64,000 nt of DNA from Nodosilinea sp. FACHB-141 (GTDB taxonomy: Bacteria > Cyanobacteriota > Cyanobacteriia > Phormidesmidales > Phormidesmidaceae), in NCBI RefSeq assembly GCF_014696135.1, contig NZ_JACJPP010000007.1:620001-684000 (forward strand). Direction: 5' to 3'. Positions 56,201 through 63,370 of the stretch are shown here, piece by piece. The notes beneath the pieces were generated by a model. The model worked only from the letters and a program-made list of their open reading frames with translations, had not been told where the DNA came from and did no database searches. Within the stretch, counting starts at the first letter, position 1; every line of letters starts with the position of its first letter. A program made the position numbers and the translations under genes.

Positions 56201-56278
56201 TTCAGGGGTGGTAACTCCTGGAGCCACTACCTGGGCCAGAGGGCCACTTAATAGGTTTAATCCAATGTGCTCAATCAC
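53204..56278 (-). CDS. Large membrane protein with eight tandem helical repeats, function unknown
   Basis: I do not know a function for this 1024-residue protein. It has an N-terminal membrane module with hydrophobic segments at about 36-66, 91-113 and 118-152, an 11-serine run (70-80) between the first two, and a C-terminal hydrophobic helix (1000-1022, WWIFATATISAIFAAIGGG). Between them are eight copies of a helical unit of about 74 residues starting near 208, 297, 399, 495, 593, 691, 789 and 887; the last five start exactly 98 residues apart. The repeat core reads ELNPEGIKRDL, RLxxxDRDTLVQLL and DLSEAEANRIID. A shared membrane module links it to the protein at 50144-50818. Confidence 0.88.
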   Translation of the reverse strand: MIEHIGLNLLSGPLAQVVAPGVTTPEEASLIFSGPQFFIALLSGVILAFGFQLLLTNLSVAAGLTYIGQSSSSSSSSSSSGSGDKKIATKFGLWTLITVSLALFFACFLAVKLSLYTSALLGAITGLVVWGTYFCLLFWFSSTTVGSLIGSVVKTATSSFQSLMGAATGAMGAKMASNQLIETAEATAAAVRRELTAGWSGKDIKDTLQEYVTSLASPSLDIEGLEAEFERLLRESDLTSIADRDTLSQLNRDSFEKLVSSRTDLSRKEASRIADRLYGTWSKALGKASGGDSLGELVNYLKSAHPEELLAESLGSRLDEFLGEMRQQRKGKEAKTNPLNQGLTTLMGVVMGRADLSDLDVQKISDRFKQLKNEVTSQVDTVTSEVSGSDRYSVVRADVETYLLNAYPWQLNTQRMQKEFWDVIYDPFADPGLMRQELMNLDQSFFAELLASRGLLTKSEIAEVSRQLEVVRTQALGEVSERYRLEAAKDAQTKVYTFLRQTPREELLSETGASAFSSLLDDPYADADDLQERFSPFTYEALTQTLSTRGDLSEAEIQAVASRLEGVMNNVRANAAGLQSAAKARVENQWMGLQHYLQNTNKAELNPEGIKADIATLLHEPDAGVHRLRQRLAQFDRDTLVQLLNQRQDLSEAEINRTLDQVESTWYKTVNAPGALTAQAKAKYDEATSAIERYLLETGKPELNPEGIKRDLELLVNNPQAGMGAMRDRLSAMDRDTLVQLLSQREDLSEAEANRIIDDVLGTVRDILHMPQRLARRAQAQVVSFETALEDYLRNTDKAALNPDDIKRDLKLLLNDPRLGAERLQARLSRIDRDTVVALLAQRPDMTQAEAEAAVDQVLSVRNQVVSQIRNVQARVTSVVSGIMSRIRNYLDSLGRPELNYYGIRRDLQQLLDDPQAGFESLKVRLGQVDRGTLVALMSSHDAISETDANRIIDQIEDVRNSALSKAEQLEHAVESRLSEIKHQAYQQVEDTRKTAAAASWWIFATATISAIFAAIGGGWAAGT
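53399..55657 (-). repeat. Eight tandem repeats inside the large membrane protein gene
   Basis: The repeat units cover residues 208-281, 297-372, 399-472, 495-568, 593-666, 691-764, 789-862 and 887-960. Units 5-8 are most alike (YL...LNPEGIKRDL...DRDTLVQLL..R.DLSEAEAN), whereas units 1-4 are diverged. Linkers of about 24 residues look helical. This suggests recent duplication at the C-terminal side, or stronger constraint there. Confidence 0.85.
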
Positions 56279-56922
56279 GGTACTGTTCCTTTGAGAATTG
56301 CAACTGTCTCGATGCCGCTTGGTCTACTCGTTTCTAGTAACTGTTAGTGGAGGTACTGAGAATGCAGTTTGGTCTGCCAAAGACTAGAAGGCTATGTGTG
56401 AGAATCAGCTTGGGCGATCGCTCCTAGTTCTTCGGAATATAAAACCGATGGAACAATGCCAGGCTGAAGCCACACAAAAAATAGAGTTATAAATGAAAAA
56501 ATCTGAGTAGTCTGAGTCGCAACTCTAGATATCTCAGGACAACGATACAGCCTCTAGGCTTACATCAAACTCTATTAGTCGACATAAAGCATCTATCCCG
56601 CTGCCTAACTCTTTAGGGGGATAATATGTGAGCGTAAGCCTGTCTAGGTCTAGGATATGGCTGATGATGGGTTATCCCTGGGGAAGAGCGATCGCCCCCC
56701 AACCCAGTCTGGCACCGCAAAAATATTAGAATCCTGACCTTTGCCCAACAAAGACCCTAGCCTCTGCTAGCTAGCTCACCCTGACGGAATAGATCGCAGC
56801 ATTTTTTCAACAGTACCGCAATCTGATGCCGCCAAAGCAAAGTGTTCCTGTAGGGGGATGGTGCTTACCAAACCGGTTTCTAAGCTGTAAAGGTGAAAAA
56901 CGAAGAAGTAGAGGATTCACCA
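56279..56922. other. Divergent intergenic region between the repeat protein and CsbD genes
   Basis: A 644-bp gap that must hold promoters for both divergent genes. It is AT-rich around 56480-56530. I see one HIP1-like site near 56413 and a C-rich patch at about 56688-56705, but no gene, terminator or clear repeat. Confidence 0.5.
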
Positions 56923-57105
56923 ATGAGCATTCAAGATAGAGCCGAAGCAACCGGCAAAAATATTCAAGGCAAAGCACAGGAAGCCGCTGGCAAAGTAACC
57001 GGCAATACTTCTGACGAAGTGGAAGGTAAGTCTAAGCAGGGTGAATCTAGTGCCCAGCATGCCAAAGAGGATGTCAAAGATCAAGTCAAAAAAATCATTG
57101 ATTAG
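56923..57105 (+). CDS. CsbD-family stress protein
   Basis: A 60-residue hydrophilic, probably disordered protein. The CsbD pattern is clear: EATGKNIQGKAQEAAGKVTG followed by a lysine/glutamate-rich tail. In other bacteria CsbD-like proteins are made under general stress; their action is unknown. ATG at 56923 (MSIQDRAEAT) is preferred over the GTG at 56893. A strong terminator follows 30 bp later. Confidence 0.9.
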   Translation: MSIQDRAEATGKNIQGKAQEAAGKVTGNTSDEVEGKSKQGESSAQHAKEDVKDQVKKIID

Positions 57106-57546
57106 TTTTGACTGACAATTTGCTGTAGACCATTGAAGGGAGAGCAGTTTTGGTGCTCTCCCTTTTTTGTTTGATCAATTTTTTGGAGTTAAGTGTTTTG
57201 GAGTCGAGCAACTCGTTTGGCCTCACTTAGTTAGTTTGCGATAGAGCGCACAAGCAGACCGCAAACCACAATATTCAGCTTCTTGTCCAAGGGCTGTCTG
57301 AAAAAAGACTAGTCACCGCACCTCTAATCAGCCGCGTCCTCTGCCTTCAATACTTAGACGTAAGCACTTGCCTTAAAGGGGAAAATCGGGAGACTGTAAT
57401 CTTTTAATGTCAAGTTAGGACTTTTTAACTACCCCTTAACGAATGCTGCTTTCTAGCCTGCACTCTGTTGATAGACAGATTTATTTCTAGGGTTAAAAAT
57501 TTTAAAGTTTATAAAAATTTATTTTGAATAGGTTAAGGAGATATCA
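57106..57546. other. Intergenic region between CsbD and SDR genes
   Basis: A 441-bp gap. It holds the CsbD terminator, a stretch GGGCTGTCTGAAAAAAG at 57291-57307 that resembles a MITE end, and a strongly A/T-rich leader (57490-57540) before the AAGGAGAT ribosome site of the SDR gene. No gene is seen. Confidence 0.5.
57136..57168 (+). terminator. csbD terminator
   Basis: AAGGGAGAGCA and TGCTCTCCCTT form an 11-bp stem around GTTTTGG, followed by TTTT. It lies 31 bp past the CsbD stop. Confidence 0.9.
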
Positions 57547-58350
57547 ATGGAGCTTGGCATTAAAGACAAAGTGGCTGTCATCACTGGTGGCGATTCTGGC
57601 ATTGGCCGCGCTACCGCTAAGCTGTTGGCCCATGAAGGGGTAAAAGTTGCCCTGATTGACAAGACAACGACCCAGCTTCAGGACACGGTCGATGAGGTGA
57701 GTGCGATCGGTGAAGCCTTGGCGGTGCAGGCCGATCTGCGCAGCCTAGCCGACATCGAAGCCGCCCAGAAGGAAATTTTGAGCCACTTTGGTCAGGTCGA
57801 TATCTTGGTCAATTGTGCAGGTATTACTGGGGCTACGGGTGACTTTCTCGACATTGGCGATGACGATTGGCAACAGGCGCTAGACATCAATCTGATGGGT
57901 GCTGTGCGCGTGTGCCGCACGTTTATCCCCGCGATGCGAGAGGCGGGCTGGGGGCGAGTGGTACTAGTGGCCTCTGAAGACGCGGTGCAGCCCTACATCG
58001 ATGAAATGCCCTACTGTGCCTCTAAAGCTGGGGTATTAAACTTTGCTAAAAACTTGTCTAAAGCCTACGCCCAAGACGGCGTGTTGGTGAACTCGGTGGC
58101 TCCAGCCTTTATTGCCACTCCAATGACCGACGCCATGATGGAGCAGCGGGCTAAAAAAATGGGCACCACCGTTGACCAAGCGATCGCTACTTTTCTCGAC
58201 GAAGAGCGGCCTCACTTAGAGCTTAAGCGCCGGGGCAAAGCCGAAGAGGTTGCGGCGGTAATTGCATTCCTCTGCTCTCAGCAGTCGAGCTTTGTGGTGG
58301 GAGCCAACTACCGAGTCGATGGTGGTTCGGTGGCTGGCGTAGGGTTGTAG
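57547..58350 (+). CDS. Short-chain dehydrogenase/reductase
   Basis: A 267-residue classical SDR oxidoreductase. The cofactor motif is TGGDSGIGRATAK (TGxxxGxG), then NCAG at about residue 90, the catalytic Ser in VLVASEDAVQP and YCASKAG (YxxxK). An Asp at the end of the second beta strand (LIDKTT) favours NAD over NADP. Substrate unknown; the insert VDQAIATFLDEERPHLELKRRG is typical of several 3-ketoacyl or hydroxysteroid-like SDRs. ATG follows AAGGAGAT. Confidence 0.92.
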   Translation: MELGIKDKVAVITGGDSGIGRATAKLLAHEGVKVALIDKTTTQLQDTVDEVSAIGEALAVQADLRSLADIEAAQKEILSHFGQVDILVNCAGITGATGDFLDIGDDDWQQALDINLMGAVRVCRTFIPAMREAGWGRVVLVASEDAVQPYIDEMPYCASKAGVLNFAKNLSKAYAQDGVLVNSVAPAFIATPMTDAMMEQRAKKMGTTVDQAIATFLDEERPHLELKRRGKAEEVAAVIAFLCSQQSSFVVGANYRVDGGSVAGVGL

Positions 58351-58450
58351 AGGGCTTGCCCAAGACGAAATGCGTCTTGTGAAAGATGTGGTCGGTGCTG
58401 TGCCCCCAGCAGGATAAACGAGGTTTAACCCTTACTCCCGCGCGATCACC

Positions 58451-59788
58451 ATGGACCTTGAGCCCCCCAGTCTACGTCTGCTGATCACCATGAATCTGGG
58501 TTTTTGGGGGGTGCAGATTGGCAACGGTTTGCAAACCGCCCATGCCAGCGCCGTTTTTGAGAGCCTGGGGGCCGAGGCCAGTCAGTTGCCACTGCTGTGG
58601 CTGGGGGCACCGCTAATGGGCCTGCTGGCCCAGCCAATTGTCGGAGAACTCAGCGATCGCACTGTCAGCCGCTGGGGCAAGCGGCAGCCCTATTTCTTAG
58701 GCGGTGCCGTGATTGGGGCGGCGATGCTGCTGGCGATGCCCCTGGCCACCAGTTTGATTCAGGCGGTGGCGCTGTACTGGGTGTTGCAGCTCGCCCTCAA
58801 CGTCAGCGTTGCTCCCAGTCGCCCCTTTGTGGGCGATTTGCTTTCACCGGCCCATCGCACCCTAGGTTACTCGCTACAGGGGTTTTGCATCGGCCTCGGC
58901 ACCATCTGCGCGGCGGGGCTGCCCTGGATTCTAGAGCACGTGTTTCAGCTAGAACCAGTCTCCCACATGGGCATTCCAGACGTGATTCGGGGGGCCTACT
59001 GGGTGGGGGCAGCCGTCTGCTTGGTGGGTTCCGTGGCCACCTTTTTGGCCGTGGATGAACCAGCCCCCCAAGCTGCTGCTTTTGCTGAGGAGTTGGTTGA
59101 GGAGGAGCGCCCGCCAATGCTAGGGGCGATCGCTGAGGCAATGGCAGAACTGCCCCCGATGATGCGGCAGCTAGCGGCGGTGCAGGCTCTGAGCTGGGCC
59201 GGCATCTATTGCATTTTTTTGTATCTGCCCAATGCGATCGCCCTCAACGTTTTGGCCAGCCCCGATCGCTCCCTGACCAGCTACTCCCACAACGTAGAAT
59301 GGGCTGGCCTTTGTACGGCCTTCTATAACCTGGTCTGCCTGGGGGTGTCGTGGGTCATCCCCTCCCTGAGCCAGCGCTGGGGACGGGTAATGGTGCATGC
59401 CTGCTGCCTGATGGCGGGCTCGGTGGGGCTGCTGTCGCTGCTGCTGGTGCACAGCCGCTACCCGGTGCTGCTTTCGATGGTCGGGCTGGGCATCGCTTGG
59501 GCCAGCATCCTGGCCATTCCTTACTCGCTGCTGATGGATGACCTGGCGGAGGGCCAAAGCGGAGTTTATATGGGGATTTTCAATGGCTTTATCACGCTGC
59601 CTCAGATCGCCATGTCCCTGGGGTTTGGCTGGGTGATGAAGACCCTGCTGCAAGACAATCGCCTGTGGGCTCTCGCTTTGGGAGGCATCTTGCTAGGGCT
59701 GGCGGCGCTGCTGATGCTGCGTGTGACAGAACCCGTTAGAACAGCTGAAAACGAAGCGGTCAGCGCCTTGGCCCCAGTGACAAAATAG
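58451..59788 (+). CDS. MFS transporter, SLC45/sugar-cation symporter-like
   Basis: A 445-residue membrane protein with about twelve hydrophobic helices. The motif GELSDRTVSRWGKRQPYFLGG after the second helix is the loop 2-3 signature shared by the SLC45 sucrose and GPH sugar transporters. Helices 6 and 7 are separated by a polar loop (DEPAPQAAAFAEELVEEERPP). The QNG-like start LGFWGVQIGNGLQTAHASAVF fits the same group. A sugar such as sucrose or a glucoside is a reasonable guess. It follows the SDR gene by 100 bp. Confidence 0.85.
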   Translation: MDLEPPSLRLLITMNLGFWGVQIGNGLQTAHASAVFESLGAEASQLPLLWLGAPLMGLLAQPIVGELSDRTVSRWGKRQPYFLGGAVIGAAMLLAMPLATSLIQAVALYWVLQLALNVSVAPSRPFVGDLLSPAHRTLGYSLQGFCIGLGTICAAGLPWILEHVFQLEPVSHMGIPDVIRGAYWVGAAVCLVGSVATFLAVDEPAPQAAAFAEELVEEERPPMLGAIAEAMAELPPMMRQLAAVQALSWAGIYCIFLYLPNAIALNVLASPDRSLTSYSHNVEWAGLCTAFYNLVCLGVSWVIPSLSQRWGRVMVHACCLMAGSVGLLSLLLVHSRYPVLLSMVGLGIAWASILAIPYSLLMDDLAEGQSGVYMGIFNGFITLPQIAMSLGFGWVMKTLLQDNRLWALALGGILLGLAALLMLRVTEPVRTAENEAVSALAPVTK

Positions 59789-59890
59789 CTACAACGAGAG
59801 ATTTGGACCTGCCTCCTTTGAGCGATGTGGCTAGTATCTCAAAAGCAGTAGCTTAGGCTCATGCAAACGCTACTCAAAGAGGTAGACTCC

Positions 59891-60241
59891 ATGGATAATC
59901 AGAATTCTGAAGAGCGTAAGCCAATCAGTCAGCCCCTCACTCCCGAGGAAGTTTCCCCAGAGCAGCGGGCGGAGATGAAGCGGGCAATGAGAGAAGACGA
60001 CCTGGTGCTCAACCCAGGCGATTACGTCGATGGCGAGAAAACCCTGGAAGAAAAGTCCAAGCAGGTGGCTGTTGACACGGCCGATATTACCGGCGATCGC
60101 ATCGTAGTACCCACCTATTTTGTCGTCGACGACCCCGAGGAAGGCCAGAAAGCGCTGCACCACATCAAAGATGCAGAAGAAATTTCTGACGTTATTCGCC
60201 AAGCTCGCATTGACGAAGACGGCAATCGCACCTGGCGCTAA
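59891..60241 (+). CDS. Small acidic protein of unknown function
   Basis: I do not recognise this 116-residue protein. It is hydrophilic and acidic, rich in Glu, Asp and Lys, with a disordered N-terminus (LTPEEVSPEQRAEMKRAMRE) and a more regular C-terminal part (VVPTYFVVDDPEEGQKALHH, then ISDVIRQARIDEDG). ATG at 59891 (MDNQNSEERK) is preferred to the upstream 59861. No membrane segment or cysteine. Base use matches neighbours, so it looks native. Confidence 0.65.
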   Translation: MDNQNSEERKPISQPLTPEEVSPEQRAEMKRAMREDDLVLNPGDYVDGEKTLEEKSKQVAVDTADITGDRIVVPTYFVVDDPEEGQKALHHIKDAEEISDVIRQARIDEDGNRTWR

Positions 60242-60284
60242 GGTTTGAGCAGGCCTTTGGTGACTAGCTCTAGAGGCTTGTTTT

Positions 60285-60318
60285 AGGGTTTAAGGTCTGC
60301 CCGTGAACCTTAAACCCT
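60285..60318. repeat. Perfect 12-bp inverted repeat
   Basis: AGGGTTTAAGGT (60285-60296) and ACCTTAAACCCT (60307-60318) form a hairpin with a 10-base loop. It lies 44 bp after the preceding gene. No T-tract follows on the plus strand; TAAAA lies on its left flank. It resembles the low-complexity phrase near 32355. Confidence 0.6.
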
Positions 60319-60384
60319 GCGGCCATCTAACCGGTCGCCTTTAGCTTGGCAGGCTACCACTGTCTACTTTGGCTTCATTTGACC

Positions 60385-60660
60385 ATGAAAAACAATGCCC
60401 GTCAGCCCAACCCCTCCAACCTATCGGTGAGGGCCCAAAACAGTAGCATGCCTACTTTTGTGATGCGGGTTTCGCTGTCGCTTCTAGGGCTGCCGTTAGG
60501 GGGTTACATTCTCGGTAGCTTGGTTGATAGGCAGCTACAAGGGGAAATTTCTTGGGCGATCGCCGCCGCTCTCCTGGGCCTAACCGCAGGGCTAATTAAC
60601 CTCTGGATGTGGATGAAACGCCCTGCACCCGAGGCTGACGTTTCCTCTACGCGGCTCTAG
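60385..60660 (+). CDS. AtpZ/AtpI-like two-helix membrane protein
   Basis: A 91-residue protein with two hydrophobic helices. VSLSLLGLPLGGYILGSLVDRQL and AIAAALLGLTAGLINLWMWM fit the small AtpZ/ATPase-gene1-like membrane family, which in other bacteria sits by the F-type ATP synthase; no atp genes are nearby. ATG at 60385 (MKNNARQPNP) is preferred to 60346. Family assignment is tentative. Confidence 0.6.
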   Translation: MKNNARQPNPSNLSVRAQNSSMPTFVMRVSLSLLGLPLGGYILGSLVDRQLQGEISWAIAAALLGLTAGLINLWMWMKRPAPEADVSSTRL

Positions 60661-60861
60661 GAATGAGTTTTGCCCTCGCTAGAAAGGGGTAGGGCAAATG
60701 TTACTCTATAGGCTGGTTTGGCACATCGCTGAGCCAGCTAGCTGCTATGTTTGCCCTCGACGGGTACTAGGCCAAACGGCCTGCTTCAGCGATCGAGGTG
60801 TAGCTTTAGGCCTACGCCAAGATGCGGCTAGCTTGATGGACTGTATCGCTACTGCGCCCCT

Positions 60862-61455
60862 ATGTTAGAACCCTCGTTGCTGCGCGCCCTAGTCTGGACG
60901 GACTATCGACTGGCGGTTTTATTCACCGTATTTTTGCCCCTAGTGCTGCTGCTCTGGGCCTTTGTGCAAAAGAACGAATCCATTCAGCACCTGCTCACCA
61001 TTTATTGGAGGGTGGCAAGCCTGCTGATGATCACCGTCTATCTAATGATTGGCGGCTTTAACATCAGCTTTTTGTCGGGGCTGATGGCGCGCATCCTGAT
61101 TCCGGTGGGGCTGTGGTTTTGGGTCGACCTCAATGAAGAGATTCGCGAGCAGCCCGATTCGCTGCTCAAGCTGCTGTTTAGCGCTTGGCGTTGGGCAATC
61201 ACCATTTACAACATCATTGGCGGGGCGATCGTGCTTGGCTTTTTGCCCTGTGCCTTTTCCAACGCCCGCTTCGGCGCGGCCGACTGTCAAACCTGGCTAG
61301 AGCCGCCGCTGCTCTACAAAGAATATTTCCACGCGGGCTATACCAACGGTTTCCTGGGGTTCTTCGGCATTCTAGGGCTGGTCATTTATATGGCGTCTTT
61401 GGCCTGGTTTGTGTTTGTGCGCCTGGGCAAGCAGGGCCGCCAAGCGATTAACTAA
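60862..61455 (+). CDS. DUF3177 family membrane protein
   Basis: A 197-residue membrane protein with five or six hydrophobic helices, matching the DUF3177 family as I remember it in cyanobacteria (RALVWTDYRLAVLFTVFLPL, then FWVDLNEEIREQPDSLLKLL). Two cysteines (PCAFSNA and DCQTW) might form a lumenal disulfide. Function unknown. It ends 6 bp before the next gene, so the two form a unit. Confidence 0.8.
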   Translation: MLEPSLLRALVWTDYRLAVLFTVFLPLVLLLWAFVQKNESIQHLLTIYWRVASLLMITVYLMIGGFNISFLSGLMARILIPVGLWFWVDLNEEIREQPDSLLKLLFSAWRWAITIYNIIGGAIVLGFLPCAFSNARFGAADCQTWLEPPLLYKEYFHAGYTNGFLGFFGILGLVIYMASLAWFVFVRLGKQGRQAIN

Positions 61456-61461
61456 CCCGCC

Positions 61462-61755
61462 ATGGCCCCCGGTTTTCGGCTAGAGCAATTTACCCTCAGA
61501 CACCCTCAGCTGGTGCTGCTGGTGCGGGCCGCTATTGACGGCGAAGCCGACGAGGTGCTGATTTTCCGCGGCTTCTCTAGCTCGCTGATGCACCCCACAG
61601 CCGCCGACCCTGATGTGCCTGTGCTGCCTGAAAATGCCGAGATCACAGCGATCGACATCATGGTTGGCCCCTACAATCCTACTGCCCCCCAATACCTACA
61701 CCGCGAGCTTCCCTGGGCCGAGATGCTGCCTTTATTAGAAGCTGCTGGAGTTTAG
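61462..61755 (+). CDS. Conserved cyanobacterial protein of unknown function
   Basis: A 97-residue soluble protein, read as alpha/beta: RLEQFTLRHPQLVLLVRAAI, then GEADEVLIFRGFSSSLMHPT and EITAIDIMVGPYNPTAP. I recall similar proteins across cyanobacteria and plant plastids, perhaps the family catalogued as DUF7734, but am not certain. It starts 6 bp after DUF3177 and is likely coupled to it. Convergent with glmU. Confidence 0.7.
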   Translation: MAPGFRLEQFTLRHPQLVLLVRAAIDGEADEVLIFRGFSSSLMHPTAADPDVPVLPENAEITAIDIMVGPYNPTAPQYLHRELPWAEMLPLLEAAGV

Positions 61756-61864
61756 GGATTCCTTGAGGGCAAGGCAAGGGTATAGGAGTAAGAGGGCATA
61801 AGGATGGGAGCCAAGCTCTGCGCCTCACACCTTATACCCTGCACCTTGCACCCCCTTTACTCCT

Positions 61865-63238
61865 CTACTCTTCTGTCTTTTCTTCCCTCAGATGCTTCGG
61901 CTGCCACCCTTCGTGATTTTTTTGCGGAGCGCGGGAGACGACGAGGCAGTTGTCTGGGGCATCCTTACGCACTACTGACCCAGCAGCGATGGTGACGTCG
62001 CTGCCAATGGTAATAGGGGCGACGAGTACGCTGTTGCTGCCGGTTTTGGTGCGATCGCCAATCACGGTTGGGTGCTTTTTATAACCGTCGTAGTTCGCTG
62101 TAATCGTCCCCGCTCCCACATTCACCTTATTGCCTAAGGTAGCGTCGCCTAGGTAAGAGAGGTGGGCTACATTGGTGCCCATTCCCAAGGTCGATTTCTT
62201 AATCTCTACAAAGTTGCCAATGCGACAGTTGTCGCCCACCACCGCTGCGCCCCGCAGGTGGGTGTAGGGGCCAACCCGCGTACCATAGCCTACGGTGCTG
62301 TCGCTAACTACCGAAAAGGCGACAGTAGCGTAGGCTCCAATCTGGCTGTTTTCGACCAGGCTGCCGGGGCCGATGCGGCTGCCGGTGCCCACCACGGTTT
62401 TGCCCCGCAGATGGGTCTGGGGCTCGATGATCACATCGGGTTCGAGCTGAACTGTGGTGTCGATGGTGGTGCTGTCGGGATCGATCAGGGTGACTCCTGC
62501 TGCCATCCAGTGGTCTTTGATGCGGTCTTGCAGAATGGCGTAGGCCTCGGCCAGCTGCTTGCGGCTGTTGATGCCGAAGATCTCCTGGCAGTCTTCCACA
62601 TCCACCGCCATAGCTGGGGTCATGTCTTTGACGACGTCGGTGAGGTAGTACTCCTGCTGGTCGTTGTCGGCGCTGAGGTGGGGCAGCACCGTCATTAGCT
62701 GGGCCCAGTTAAAGCAGTAGACTCCGGCATTGATGCGTGGGTTTTGGCGCTGGGCGGGGCTACAGTCGCGGTGCTCAACAATCTCGGTAATCAGGTTTTG
62801 CTCGGTGCAAAACACTCGCCCGTAGCCCGTCGGGTCGGTGAACTGGGCCGTGAGCAGGGTGGCGGCGTTGCCCTTATCTTGATGGGTTTTGACCAGGGTT
62901 TGAATGGTTTCGGGCCGCAGCAGGGGTACATCGCCATTGAGCACCAACAGATCGCCGTCAAATCCCTCTAGGTGGGGGATCACCTGCTGCACGGCGTGGC
63001 CGGTGCCGAGTTGTTCGGTCTGTTCTACAAAGGTGAGGCCGGGGATGTGGGCTAAGGCCGCTTTCACTTGGTCTTGACCAAAGCCGACAACGATGATGGT
63101 ATGGCTGGGGTTGAGATCGGCTAGCCCATCTAGCACGCGCTCGACCATCGATTTGCCCCCCACTGAGTGCAGCACCTTAGGCAGGCTCGATTTCATGCGG
63201 GTGCCGCGCCCGGCGGCAAGAATGGCGACAGCGACCAT
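61865..63238 (-). CDS. glmU: Bifunctional UDP-GlcNAc pyrophosphorylase / GlcN-1-P acetyltransferase GlmU
   Basis: Makes UDP-GlcNAc for peptidoglycan and outer membrane. It has 457 residues from the ATG at 63238. The N-terminal uridyltransferase motif is [18 protein letters not shown], followed by [15 protein letters not shown] and [13 protein letters not shown]. The C-terminal left-handed beta-helix has the hexapeptide repeats and [22 protein letters not shown]. The frame stays open upstream to 63541, but that part is proline-rich low-complexity and not GlmU-like. Confidence 0.96.
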   Translation of the reverse strand: MVAVAILAAGRGTRMKSSLPKVLHSVGGKSMVERVLDGLADLNPSHTIIVVGFGQDQVKAALAHIPGLTFVEQTEQLGTGHAVQQVIPHLEGFDGDLLVLNGDVPLLRPETIQTLVKTHQDKGNAATLLTAQFTDPTGYGRVFCTEQNLITEIVEHRDCSPAQRQNPRINAGVYCFNWAQLMTVLPHLSADNDQQEYYLTDVVKDMTPAMAVDVEDCQEIFGINSRKQLAEAYAILQDRIKDHWMAAGVTLIDPDSTTIDTTVQLEPDVIIEPQTHLRGKTVVGTGSRIGPGSLVENSQIGAYATVAFSVVSDSTVGYGTRVGPYTHLRGAAVVGDNCRIGNFVEIKKSTLGMGTNVAHLSYLGDATLGNKVNVGAGTITANYDGYKKHPTVIGDRTKTGSNSVLVAPITIGSDVTIAAGSVVRKDAPDNCLVVSRAPQKNHEGWQPKHLREEKTEE

Positions 63239-63283
63239 GGGTGATGTCCTTAGTGGGGATGGCTCGAAGGAGTATATCGCGGT

Positions 63284-63370
63284 TTGGGGAGGGGTGGGGA
63301 GGAGGTGAGTGGATAGGGGGATGGATGGATGGGTAAGGGGGCAGGGGTTTAGGGGGGGGGGGATGGAGTA
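63284..63370 (+). repeat. G-rich tract with quadruplex potential
   Basis: Runs of three to ten Gs separated by short spacers (GGGGAGGGGTGGGG, AGGGGG, GGGTAAGGGGGCAGGGG and a final G10-type run) lie on the plus strand, with purine-rich phrases such as GATGGATGGATGGG. The tract covers the gap between glmU and the FTR1 gene and codes the proline-rich tail of FTR1 on the other strand. Confidence 0.6.

Noticed and set aside
58361-58379. Small hairpin CAAGACG / CGTCTTG after the SDR gene
   Set aside because: It has 7-bp arms and no T-tract; too weak to call a terminator.
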